This document shows, one piece after another, positions 1 to 4,960 of a stretch of 7,466 nucleotides of DNA. The stretch is taken from positions 1 through 7,466 of the forward strand of contig CALVKK010000054.1 of the NCBI GenBank assembly GCA_944332645.1, read 5' to 3'. Under the pieces are notes generated by a model. It made no database searches, was not told the DNA's origin, and worked only from the letters and a program-made list of their open reading frames with translations. Positions within the stretch are counted from its first letter, which is position 1; every line of letters begins with the position of its first letter. The DNA is from an uncultured Bacilli bacterium (GTDB lineage Bacteria; Bacillota_I; Bacilli_A; RF39; UBA660). Both the position numbers and the translations under genes were made by a program.

Positions 1-1622
1 GGTAGATTATCTTTAATCATTTCGCCAGTTTTAAATATAAATTTGATTTTATATAAATTTTCTTTCCCATTATTTGACTTCTCGCCAATAATAATTCTAT
101 CCACTAAATTATTAAATATATCTTCGTTAAATTTAGCTAGTCCTTTATATTGTTTTAAAATCTTTGTAATATTATTTATTTGTTCTAACTTTTCTTTACG
201 AGATAATTCTAAATCTTTATTATCAGCAAGTTTGTTTTCTAACTCTTTAATTTTATTAGTTATTTCTATTTCTTTATTATTTAGTATTTCTTGTGTTATT
301 TTATTATCTAGTTTTAAATCAATTAAATTAGATAATCTACTTTGAAGATTTAAAATATCTTCTTTTATTTTATCAGGATTAAAATTATTATTTTCATTAA
401 TTGCTTCATTAACTTTCTTAATAAAAGTATTGATATATTTATCTTTATTCTCAAAAAGTTTGTTATAAACTTTAACAAATATATCTTCTAATTCTTCTTG
501 TTTATAATGAAGTAAATTAGAACACTCAATTTTATTTCTATGACTTCTACAAATCCAGTAAGCAACCTCTTTATTATTACTTCTAATTTTGTATGAACGT
601 CTTATAAATCTTTCGCCACAAATACCACAGTAGATTTTACTGCTAAATGGATACTTTCTACTGAACTTATCTCTATTACCATCAGGTTTAACTATCTTAC
701 TTCTTTTTTCTAATATTTCTTGGCACTTGTTCCATAAATCACGAGATATAATTGCTTCGTGATGATTAGATGTAAAATATTGTTCTTTCTCACCGTAATT
801 AACTTTTCTTTTATGTGAGATTACATTATCAGAATAATATTTACCACTTCTTAAATCGCCAACATATTTTTCATTAGTTATTATTCTTCTTACCGATGCA
901 TGACACCATTTTCTATCAGTTGGACTAGGTATTCCTAGTTCATTTAGATTAAGTGTAATAGTTCTAAAACCAATTCCTTTGGAGTATTCTTCAAAAATAT
1001 AAACAATAATATCTTTCTTACTTTCGTCTGGATATATTATATCTTTTTCTTTATCATATAGATAACCAAATGGTGCATATTTACCAACCATGCCACCACG
1101 TTTCATTTTCATTCTAACGCCAGCTTTAACGTTTTCTGATATAGATTCACTTTCAGCTTGAGCGAATGCACTATATAAAGTTAAAAATAATTCATTAGAT
1201 AAACCTAGTGTATGGATATTCTCTTTTTCAAAAAACACATCAACTTTATGTTCCCTTAAAAGTCTTACACAATTTAAAGTGTCAACAGTATTTCTTGCAA
1301 ATCTTGAAATAGATTTTGCAATTATTAAATCTATTTTTCCATTAATAGCGTCATTCATCATCTGATTAAATTGTTCTCTTTTTTTAGTTTGCGTACCAGT
1401 TATACCTTCATCTGCATATATTCCTACAAACTCATAATTTGGATTTTCTTCAATCATATTTTTGTAATGTATTCGTTGTGATTCATAACTTGTTTTTTGA
1501 TCTTCGCTATCAGTTGAAACTCTACAATAAGCACAAGCACGTATTGATTTTATTTCTTTATTTTGTTTTATACATATAGTTTTTAAAGTTGGTTCAATTA
1601 TTTTTACATTGTTATTATTCAT
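1..1622 (-). CDS. Large serine recombinase, 3' end beyond the window
   Basis: Site-specific recombinase that would integrate, excise or invert DNA through a serine-DNA intermediate. 540 codons are visible from the ATG at 1622, preceded by an AGGAAAGG ribosome binding site; the frame runs off the window edge. The resolvase domain (about residues 27-165) has the RVST motif with nucleophile Ser36 and the SRFAR motif (104-111, Arg107 and Arg110). The recombinase domain spans about 180-300. A zinc ribbon follows, with Cys332, Cys335, Cys358 and Cys367. A long Lys/Glu/Asn-rich coiled coil (about 415-495) leads into a conserved-looking tail. Family members usually have about 500-560 residues, so only a few residues should be missing and the gene looks intact. 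It follows the small ORF at 1675-1860 by 52 bp and is probably co-transcribed with it. The family is clear; the target site is not visible. Confidence 0.95.
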   Translation of the reverse strand, partial: MNNNNVKIIEPTLKTICIKQNKEIKSIRACAYCRVSTDSEDQKTSYESQRIHYKNMIEENPNYEFVGIYADEGITGTQTKKREQFNQMMNDAINGKIDLIIAKSISRFARNTVDTLNCVRLLREHKVDVFFEKENIHTLGLSNELFLTLYSAFAQAESESISENVKAGVRMKMKRGGMVGKYAPFGYLYDKEKDIIYPDESKKDIIVYIFEEYSKGIGFRTITLNLNELGIPSPTDRKWCHASVRRIITNEKYVGDLRSGKYYSDNVISHKRKVNYGEKEQYFTSNHHEAIISRDLWNKCQEILEKRSKIVKPDGNRDKFSRKYPFSSKIYCGICGERFIRRSYKIRSNNKEVAYWICRSHRNKIECSNLLHYKQEELEDIFVKVYNKLFENKDKYINTFIKKVNEAINENNNFNPDKIKEDILNLQSRLSNLIDLKLDNKITQEILNNKEIEITNKIKELENKLADNKDLELSRKEKLEQINNITKILKQYKGLAKFNEDIFNNLVDRIIIGEKSNNGKENLYKIKFIFKTGEMIKDNL

Positions 1623-1674
1623 TTATTCCTTTCCTAATAATTGTTGAATAATAGCATATTTCAAATAATAATTT

Positions 1675-1860
1675 TTATGCAAAACCATAATTAGAATTGT
1701 TTAATTTATTGTATTTTGCATATTCATTTTCAATTTTATTTTTAATTTTTTTGTACTCTATATCATTAATTAAGTTATTATCTTTTATAAATTCTAACAT
1801 AGCAATTTGTGCTATATAAGCTTTTAAATATTCATAATGTTTATCACTTTCTTTCGTCAT
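1675..1860 (-). CDS. SHOCT-like small protein upstream of the recombinase
   Basis: A 61-residue, highly charged, probably all-helical protein. The ATG at 1860 follows a GGGGG ribosome binding site (seen as CCCCC at 1872-1876). Residues about 21-51 (LEFIKDNNLINDIEYKKIKN and on) fit the short SHOCT-type pattern, in which a helix ends in a 'xxLIxxxEYxxIKxKI' turn-helix. Small SHOCT-like ORFs of this kind commonly sit just before serine recombinase genes in elements of low-GC Gram-positives (recalled family knowledge). Their job is unproven; helping the recombinase or controlling its direction is a guess. There is no signal peptide or membrane segment. Position, spacing and ribosome binding site support a real gene; the domain call is moderate. 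Confidence 0.75.
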   Translation of the reverse strand: MTKESDKHYEYLKAYIAQIAMLEFIKDNNLINDIEYKKIKNKIENEYAKYNKLNNSNYGFA

Positions 1861-1938
1861 TATTTTATTACCCCCTTTAAATTCTTAAACAATTCATTTC
1901 ATAGTTAAGCACCAACTTTCTTTAAACTTCTTTAAAAA

Positions 1939-1968
1939 ATTATAACGCGCTTATCATTTTTTTACAGC
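1939..1968 (-). promoter_or_regulatory. Possible promoter of the small ORF-recombinase operon
   Basis: On the minus strand a perfect TATAAT (plus positions 1939-1944) follows a GCGCGT patch. The -35 region (about 1962-1968) is poor. Transcription would start near 1932 and give a leader of about 70 nt before the ATG at 1860. The consensus -10 is the only strong support, so this is tentative. Confidence 0.4.
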
Positions 1969-1985
1969 CACTTAAAACAAGAAAA

Positions 1986-2006
1986 GATAGCAAAATTATA
2001 GCTATC
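1986..2006 (-). terminator. Possible weak leftward terminator
   Basis: GATAGC (1986-1991) and GCTATC (2001-2006) form a 6-bp stem with a 9-nt loop. Read leftward, it is followed by TTTTCTTGTTTT. It could end leftward transcripts coming from the antisense RNA region before they reach the recombinase promoter. The stem is short and AT-rich. Confidence 0.3.
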
Positions 2007-2033
2007 AAAATTAGAAAAACAATAAAAAATCGT

Positions 2034-2059
2034 GTCTTAATTTCAGTCATAATTAAGAC
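2034..2059. repeat. Perfect 9-bp inverted repeat (GTCTTAATT / AATTAAGAC)
   Basis: GTCTTAATT (2034-2042) and AATTAAGAC (2051-2059) are perfect inverted copies with an 8-nt spacer. No T-tract follows on either side, so it looks more like a protein-binding dyad than a terminator. The TTAAGAC half recurs at 2357-2363 beside the second ATGGCC repeat pair. Confidence 0.6.
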
Positions 2060-2064
2060 TCAAA

Positions 2065-2086
2065 ATGGCCGAAGTTATGGCCGAAG
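2065..2086. repeat. ATGGCCGAAG tandem pair, copy 1
   Basis: Two identical ATGGCCGAAG units (2065-2074 and 2077-2086) are separated by TT, a 12-bp period. The GGCC ends also make the core partly palindromic (GGCC-8 nt-GGCC). They are the most GC-rich words in the region and adjoin a TTAAGACTC motif. A matching pair lies at 2335-2356. This looks like a binding site for a dimeric or cooperative DNA-binding protein. Confidence 0.7.
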
Positions 2087-2136
2087 AAATTTCAATATCT
2101 TAAAATCATAGTTAAGCAGGATAAATCTGTTTACAA

Positions 2137-2159
2137 AGAACTAGCCAGTGGCTAGTTTT
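2137..2159. terminator. Stem-loop ACTAGCC-AGT-GGCTAGT, terminator-like
   Basis: ACTAGCC (2140-2146) pairs with GGCTAGT (2150-2156) across a 3-nt loop. The stem extends outward by A-T, G-T and A-T pairs to about 10 bp and is followed by only four T. It is the most stable hairpin in the intergenic region and could act as a weak terminator or as a recombination/binding dyad. Confidence 0.45.
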
Positions 2160-2195
2160 ACCTTATTTCATAAGGGTTTAGTAAAAACATAAGTG

Positions 2196-2223
2196 TTTAC
2201 ACTTGCAAATATTGTTATACAAT
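2196..2223 (+). promoter_or_regulatory. Rightward promoter candidate TTTACA-16-TACAAT
   Basis: TTTACA (2196-2201) and TACAAT (2218-2223) are spaced by 16 bp. The -35 box lies inside the imperfect palindrome AAGTGT-TT-ACACTT (2191-2204), and the -10 box overlaps a GTTATACAA repeat. It faces the 29-codon ORF. Two repeat types placed exactly on the promoter boxes suggest repression or autoregulation. Confidence 0.45.
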
Positions 2224-2237
2224 CGTTTACTTTGGAA

Positions 2238-2254
2238 CCCTTATATTATAAGGG
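2238..2254. repeat. 17-bp palindrome CCCTTATA-T-TATAAGGG
   Basis: A perfect 8-bp dyad with one central base. Its left arm can also pair with TAAGGGTT at 2171-2178 through AACCCTTA at 2236-2243, so two alternative structures are possible. It may be an operator for the flanking promoters. Confidence 0.5.
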
Positions 2255-2255
2255 G

Positions 2256-2277
2256 CGTTATACAAACGTTATACAAA
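2256..2277. repeat. Tandem CGTTATACAAA repeat, iteron-like
   Basis: Two perfect 11-bp units (2256-2266 and 2267-2277). Related TTATACAA words occur at 2216-2222 (partly) and inverted at 2529-2536. TTATACAAA differs from the usual DnaA-box form TTATNCACA at one position, so DnaA or Rep binding is possible. An 11-bp period places units on the same face of the helix. No Rep or relaxase gene is present in the window. Confidence 0.55.
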
Positions 2278-2292
2278 TTTTTTTGTGTTTTT

Positions 2293-2320
2293 TTGCCATT
2301 TTCGACACAAATTTAATACT
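2293..2320 (+). promoter_or_regulatory. Weak promoter candidate ahead of the 29-codon ORF
   Basis: TTGCCA (2293-2298) and AATACT (2315-2320) are 16 bp apart. A start near 2327 would put the ATGGCC repeat pair at 2335-2356 in the leader, directly before the ribosome binding site. The match to consensus is only fair. Confidence 0.3.
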
Positions 2321-2334
2321 TTTTAAATGATTCT

Positions 2335-2356
2335 ATGGCCGAACTTATGGCCTAAG
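2335..2356. repeat. ATGGCCGAAC / ATGGCCTAAG tandem pair, copy 2
   Basis: ATGGCCGAAC (2335-2344) and ATGGCCTAAG (2347-2356) are separated by TT with the same 12-bp period as the copy at 2065-2086. They are followed by TTAAGACAC, the inverted counterpart of GTGTCTTAA at 2032-2040. The two pairs therefore frame about 330 bp of intergenic DNA. Confidence 0.65.
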
Positions 2357-2395
2357 TTAAGACACAAAATTATAAATTTTAGGGGGTTATTGAAT

Positions 2396-2485
2396 ATGAA
2401 AAAAAGTACCAATCTGAGTGCAAGATTAGTACTTATTAGATACAATTATTTCATATTCTACTATATTGTATCATATCATTGTTGA
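2396..2485 (+). CDS. 29-residue aromatic-rich peptide opposite an antisense RNA
   Basis: A short ORF with a strong AGGGGG ribosome binding site (2381-2386) nine bases before the ATG. The peptide starts basic (MKKSTNLSARLVLIR) and ends hydrophobic and aromatic (NYFIFYYIVSYHC), so it could insert in a membrane. Codons 4-13 lie in a stem-loop (2405-2433), and the opposite strand carries a whole predicted small-RNA gene covering the start codon and most of the ORF. This layout fits a type I toxin-antitoxin pair, or a leader peptide under antisense control. I cannot place the peptide in a named family. The ribosome binding site and layout argue for translation; the toxin role is inference. No downstream gene is close enough for simple translational coupling, since the next start is at 2711. 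Confidence 0.55.
   Translation: MKKSTNLSARLVLIRYNYFIFYYIVSYHC
2398..2458 (-). ncRNA. Predicted ~60-nt antisense RNA against the 29-codon ORF
   Basis: Read leftward, TTGACT (plus 2487-2492), a 16-bp spacer and TACAAT (2465-2470) with an extended TG (TGATACAAT) form the best promoter in the window. Transcription would start near 2458. After about 25 nt comes the stem AGTACTAATC / GATTGGTACT (plus 2405-2414 with 2424-2433, 9-nt loop), then a run of about six T (plus 2399-2404), a classic intrinsic terminator. In the leftward RNA the stem is fully paired thanks to a G-U, whereas the plus-strand RNA has a C-A mismatch. This suggests the structure is kept for the antisense strand. The RNA covers the start codon and about the first 20 codons of the peptide ORF, but probably not its Shine-Dalgarno site. 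Confidence 0.6.
2399..2433 (-). terminator. Intrinsic terminator of the antisense RNA
   Basis: A 10-bp stem (2405-2414 with 2424-2433) with a 9-nt loop, followed leftward by a T-tract encoded by 2399-2404. It is oriented to end leftward transcription only, because no T-tract follows on the plus strand. Confidence 0.7.
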
Positions 2486-2492
2486 TAGTCAA
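2465..2492 (-). promoter_or_regulatory. Strong leftward promoter TTGACT-16-TGA-TACAAT
   Basis: The -35 TTGACT (plus 2487-2492) and -10 TACAAT (plus 2465-2470), with a TG one base before the -10, make a strong housekeeping-sigma promoter about 30 bp upstream of the leftward terminator stem. It drives the predicted antisense RNA. Confidence 0.65.
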
Positions 2493-2529
2493 TTAGTAAT
2501 AAATGTCGTAAAAATTACGCCAGAAATGT

Positions 2530-2562
2530 TGTATAAAATCTTCGTAAACACTTGTAAACACT
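2530..2562 (-). promoter_or_regulatory. Leftward promoter candidate over tandem GTAAACACT repeats
   Basis: Leftward TTTACA (plus 2553-2558) and TATACA (plus 2530-2535) are 17 bp apart. GTAAACACT occurs twice in tandem (2544-2552 and 2554-2562), and its inverse AGTGTTTAC lies at 2192-2200 on the rightward promoter candidate. Shared boxes on two convergent promoters suggest one regulator. Confidence 0.35.
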
Positions 2563-2601
2563 AGGAATTTTGAGATAGATACTTTAATATATAAAGTGGT
2601 A

Positions 2602-2672
2602 TTGACTAATATATTTAATTTTTTATTAGCCTAATTTAACAAAAAATATTGAATTAATGTTATAATTATATT
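2602..2672 (+). promoter_or_regulatory. Promoter region of the seven-gene operon
   Basis: A perfect TATAAT lies at 2661-2666, with TTAACA 19 bp upstream (2636-2641). A start near 2673 gives a leader of about 38 nt. A second option is TTGACT (2602-2607) with TATTAG (2624-2629). The short leader leaves little room for a riboswitch. Confidence 0.45.
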
Positions 2673-2710
2673 AGTTAATTTACTTAAAACAATTAGCAAG
2701 GAGGTATAGA

Positions 2711-3193
2711 ATGAATAAACTTTTATTAGTAATAGATGTTCAAAAAGATTTTATAAACGAAAATACTAAACCTGTATTATCAAAGATAGAAGAATTAGTT
2801 AATAACGGTAATTTCAAAAAGGTTGCCTTTACAAAATTTATAAATGATGTAAATAGTATTTGGTATAAAGAATTAAATTATAGAGGTTGTTTAACTGAAG
2901 AACAACAACAAATTGCTATTGATACTAAAAATTATAAAGTATTTAATAAAAGGATATATTCTTCTTTAAATGATGAATTAAAAAAATACTTAATAGAAAA
3001 TAACATAGATGAAATTTATTTGTGTGAATTTGATACAGATGCCTGTGTTTCTAAAACTGCACTAGATTTATTCGAGAATAATTATAATGTATATGTATTG
3101 AAAGATTATTGTATGAGTAGTGCAAGCATAGAACTTCATAATGTTTATATAAATAATCTTGCTAGACTTATAGGAAAAAATAAAATAATTTAG
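2711..3193 (+). CDS. Isochorismatase-like cysteine hydrolase
   Basis: A 160-residue cytoplasmic hydrolase of the isochorismatase/nicotinamidase superfamily, which splits amide or vinyl-ether bonds through a covalent thioester. The usual triad is visible: Asp9 in VIDVQKDF, Lys80 in FNKRIYSSL and Cys112 in FDTDACVSKTALD. A Ser/Ala-rich 'DYCMSSAS...H' segment follows near 132-143. The DxH metal site typical of true PncA nicotinamidases is missing: the matching region reads FTKFINDVNS. Nicotinamide is therefore not assured as substrate. A strong AGGAGG at 2699-2704 fixes the ATG. It is the first gene of the operon and is followed after 9 bp by an HD hydrolase. Neighbouring PnuC transporters suggest a pyridine- or nucleoside-related substrate. 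The fold is sure; the reaction is not. Confidence 0.9.
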   Translation: MNKLLLVIDVQKDFINENTKPVLSKIEELVNNGNFKKVAFTKFINDVNSIWYKELNYRGCLTEEQQQIAIDTKNYKVFNKRIYSSLNDELKKYLIENNIDEIYLCEFDTDACVSKTALDLFENNYNVYVLKDYCMSSASIELHNVYINNLARLIGKNKII

Positions 3194-3202
3194 GTTTAAA
3201 GT

Positions 3203-3631
3203 ATGGATTTTGATAGATTAAAACATTCTATATCAGTAGCAAGAAAAATGGTTGAAATTGGTAAAACCTACAACTTGAATGATAGTGAATTGCAAGAATT
3301 ATTTATGCTTGGATTTAATCATGATATTGGTTATGAGTTTTCTGATAAAGGATTAAATCATAATGTTATTGGTGGCAATATGTTAAAAGAAAATGGTTAT
3401 AAATTTTGGCAAGAGGTTTATAATCACGGAAATCCAAATACTAACTATTCATCTTTATATTTAAAAATATTAAATATGGCAGATATGCAAATTGATAAAT
3501 ATGGAAATGATGTTGGTTATGAAAAAAGATTAGAAAATATAAAAAATAGATATGGTGAGAATTCAACACCTTATCTATGTTCCAAGCAAATTGTAGAAAA
3601 CATAATGAATTCAGAAAGTGGGAAGTTATGA
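3203..3631 (+). CDS. HD-domain phosphohydrolase-like protein
   Basis: A 142-residue protein of the metal-dependent HD superfamily, whose members cleave phosphate esters, often of nucleotides. The H...HD...D signature is visible: His8 in RLKHS, His40-Asp41 in FNHDIG, His53 and His75 as possible extra ligands, and Asp94 in NMADMQ. It is small, single-domain and soluble, with no linked sensor domain. The ribosome binding site is weak (TAGG then AAAG), so translation may be coupled to the hydrolase ending 9 bp upstream. Its TGA overlaps the ATG of the next gene (ATGA, 3628-3631). In an operon with PnuC-type importers it might dephosphorylate a nucleotide precursor, but this is inference. Confidence 0.88.
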   Translation: MDFDRLKHSISVARKMVEIGKTYNLNDSELQELFMLGFNHDIGYEFSDKGLNHNVIGGNMLKENGYKFWQEVYNHGNPNTNYSSLYLKILNMADMQIDKYGNDVGYEKRLENIKNRYGENSTPYLCSKQIVENIMNSESGKL

Positions 3632-4287
3632 AGAATAAAATTTATACACTAGCAATCATAATCTTTTCAGTAATATGTGGTATTATTTCAAAAGATTATT
3701 TTTTAGGAACTATAATTTTGATATGTGGTTTACTTAACTCATACTATGCTAGTATTGGTAAAATTTATAATTATATATTTGGTGCACTGTATTGTTTATT
3801 AAGTGGCTATGTATGTTATTTAAATGGATTATATGGAATAGCTATATTATCACTTGTTATATACTTTCCATCTCAAATACAAGGTTATTTAAGTTGGAAG
3901 AAAAATGTAAATAATAATGAAGTTCAAGTTAGAGGATTTAATACAAAAAATTCTATTATAATAACAATATCTTGTATTGTTGGTAGTATTATATTAGGAT
4001 TTTTATTAAGCAAGATACCGGGACAACAATTAGCCTTTTTAGATGCTAGTAGCAATATAATAAATTTATGTGGAATAATTTTAATGAATTTAAGATTTAA
4101 AGAGTGTTGGGCTGTATGGTTATTCAATAACTCAATAGATTTATCTATTTGGATTATAAACTTTGTTAAAGGTAGTCCTAACTCAACTATGATGTTATTA
4201 GTTTCTATTGGTTATCTACTTATAAATGTGTATGGCCTAATTAAATGGATTAAAATGGCTAAAAATAAGGAGGCCAAAAATGTTTAA
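3628..4287 (+). CDS. PnuC-family transporter, divergent paralog 1
   Basis: A 219-residue membrane protein with about seven helices, of the PnuC family, which carries vitamin-B3-type substrates such as nicotinamide riboside by facilitated diffusion and relies on intracellular trapping. Family-type motifs are YFPSQIQGYLSW (79-90), ECWAVWLFNNSIDLSIW (159-175) and NVYGLIKW (200-207). I chose the ATG at 3628 because it forms an ATGA overlap with the HD gene and has GTGGGAAG just upstream. An earlier in-frame ATG at 3577 would add 17 hydrophilic residues and overlap the HD gene by about 50 bp without a ribosome binding site. It lacks the usual KGW start and lyYGE segment of canonical PnuC, so its substrate may differ. 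The gene ends 8 bp into the next one. Confidence 0.88.
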   Translation: MKNKIYTLAIIIFSVICGIISKDYFLGTIILICGLLNSYYASIGKIYNYIFGALYCLLSGYVCYLNGLYGIAILSLVIYFPSQIQGYLSWKKNVNNNEVQVRGFNTKNSIIITISCIVGSIILGFLLSKIPGQQLAFLDASSNIINLCGIILMNLRFKECWAVWLFNNSIDLSIWIINFVKGSPNSTMMLLVSIGYLLINVYGLIKWIKMAKNKEAKNV

Positions 4288-4960
4288 AGGTTGGACTAAA
4301 TTTGAGAAAATATTATTATTTACAAGTATTATATTAGTTGCATTAGTAGGAATTGTATTTAAAGCAGAAGTATTAACAACTATTTGTTCTATTGTTGGAA
4401 TTATAACGGCCTTACTATTAGCAAAAGGAAAAAATCTAGGACAAATATTTGGCTTGTTAATAGTCGCTTTATATAGTATTGTTTCTTTTAAAAACAAGTA
4501 TTTTGGCGAAGTTATAATATACTTGTGTATTATGCTACCTATGTATATTATTGGTATTATATCTTGGTTAAAACATCAAAACAAAGAAACGAATTCAGTT
4601 GAAGTTAATACTATAAAAACAAAAGAATGGATTATTGTATCTATTGCAAGTATACTTGCTTTCATAGGTATCTATTTCTTATTAAAAGCATTTAACACTA
4701 ATCAATTGTTTATTTCTTCATTATCAGTTATAGATAGTTTATTTGCTATTTATTTAGGTATTAGAAGAAGTAAATTTAGTTTCTACTTTTATGTAGTAAA
4801 TGACTTAATACTAATAGCATTATGGGGAACACCTGTGATTAGTGGTAGTTTAATATTATTGCCAATGGTGTTTAACCCTACAATAAATCTTATCAACGAT
4901 ATCTATGGAATATATAATTGGAAAAGATTAGAAAAAATACAAGGAGGCAATAATGAATAA
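4280..4960 (+). CDS. pnuC: PnuC-family nicotinamide riboside-type transporter, paralog 2
   Basis: A 226-residue inner-membrane protein, the more canonical of the two PnuC-like proteins. It has the N-terminal FKGWTKFE (2-9), SFKNKYFGE (69-77), LPMYIIGIISWLKH (86-99), NDLILIALW (174-182) and NDIYGIYNW (206-214), matching the PnuC pattern of about seven helices with conserved Trp/Asn/Tyr in the substrate path. PnuC normally imports nicotinamide riboside for NAD synthesis. The ribosome binding site GGAGG (4268-4272) lies inside the previous gene, which it overlaps by 8 bp; it overlaps the next gene by 8 bp as well. No kinase or NadR domain for trapping the substrate is encoded here, so the host must supply it. 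Confidence 0.92.
   Translation: MFKGWTKFEKILLFTSIILVALVGIVFKAEVLTTICSIVGIITALLLAKGKNLGQIFGLLIVALYSIVSFKNKYFGEVIIYLCIMLPMYIIGIISWLKHQNKETNSVEVNTIKTKEWIIVSIASILAFIGIYFLLKAFNTNQLFISSLSVIDSLFAIYLGIRRSKFSFYFYVVNDLILIALWGTPVISGSLILLPMVFNPTINLINDIYGIYNWKRLEKIQGGNNE

Larger units (their letters stand above)
1861..2395. other. Non-coding, repeat- and hairpin-rich regulatory region
   Basis: No convincing gene lies between the small leftward ORF and the 29-codon rightward ORF. The stretch holds a 13-bp direct repeat (TCATAGTTAAGCA at 1899 and 2106), hairpins at 1986-2006, 2034-2059 and 2137-2159, and a 17-bp palindrome at 2238-2254. It also carries paired ATGGCCGAA repeats (2065-2086 and 2335-2356), tandem CGTTATACAAA copies (2256-2277), and promoter-like boxes at 2196-2223 and 2293-2320. 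This density suggests binding sites for element-encoded proteins, an attachment or origin site, or both. None of these roles can be proven from the sequence. Confidence 0.6.
2486..2710. other. Non-coding leader region before the cargo operon
   Basis: No gene is seen here. It holds the antisense RNA's -35 box, a small CGTAA-AAA-TTACG dyad, an inverted TTGTATAA word (2529-2536), tandem GTAAACACT repeats (2544-2562) and the promoter candidates for the seven-gene operon. No recognisable riboswitch fold was found, including the NAD-II (pnuC) type. Confidence 0.5.

Noticed and set aside
43..345. Open frame of 100 codons on the plus strand, hydrophobic and Ser/Leu/Ile-rich
   Set aside because: It lies opposite the coiled-coil and C-terminal part of the serine recombinase; composition is that of an antisense frame and there is no ribosome binding site.
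1861..2395. CRISPR array or transfer RNA in the repeat-rich intergenic region
   Set aside because: Repeats are short, few and unevenly spaced without unique spacers, and no cloverleaf or T-loop sequence is visible.
2486..2710. NAD-sensing riboswitch before the operon with pnuC genes
   Set aside because: The likely leader is only about 38 nt, and no matching fold or conserved core could be found by eye.
3577..3627. Longer N-terminus for the first PnuC-like gene, starting at 3577
   Set aside because: It would overlap the HD gene by about 50 bp and add a hydrophilic stretch without a ribosome binding site; the ATGA overlap at 3628 is the natural start.
3924..4497. Minus-strand open frames at 3924-4127 and 4237-4497
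   Set aside because: Both are antisense to the two pnuC-family genes, which have clear motifs and ribosome binding sites; no independent support.
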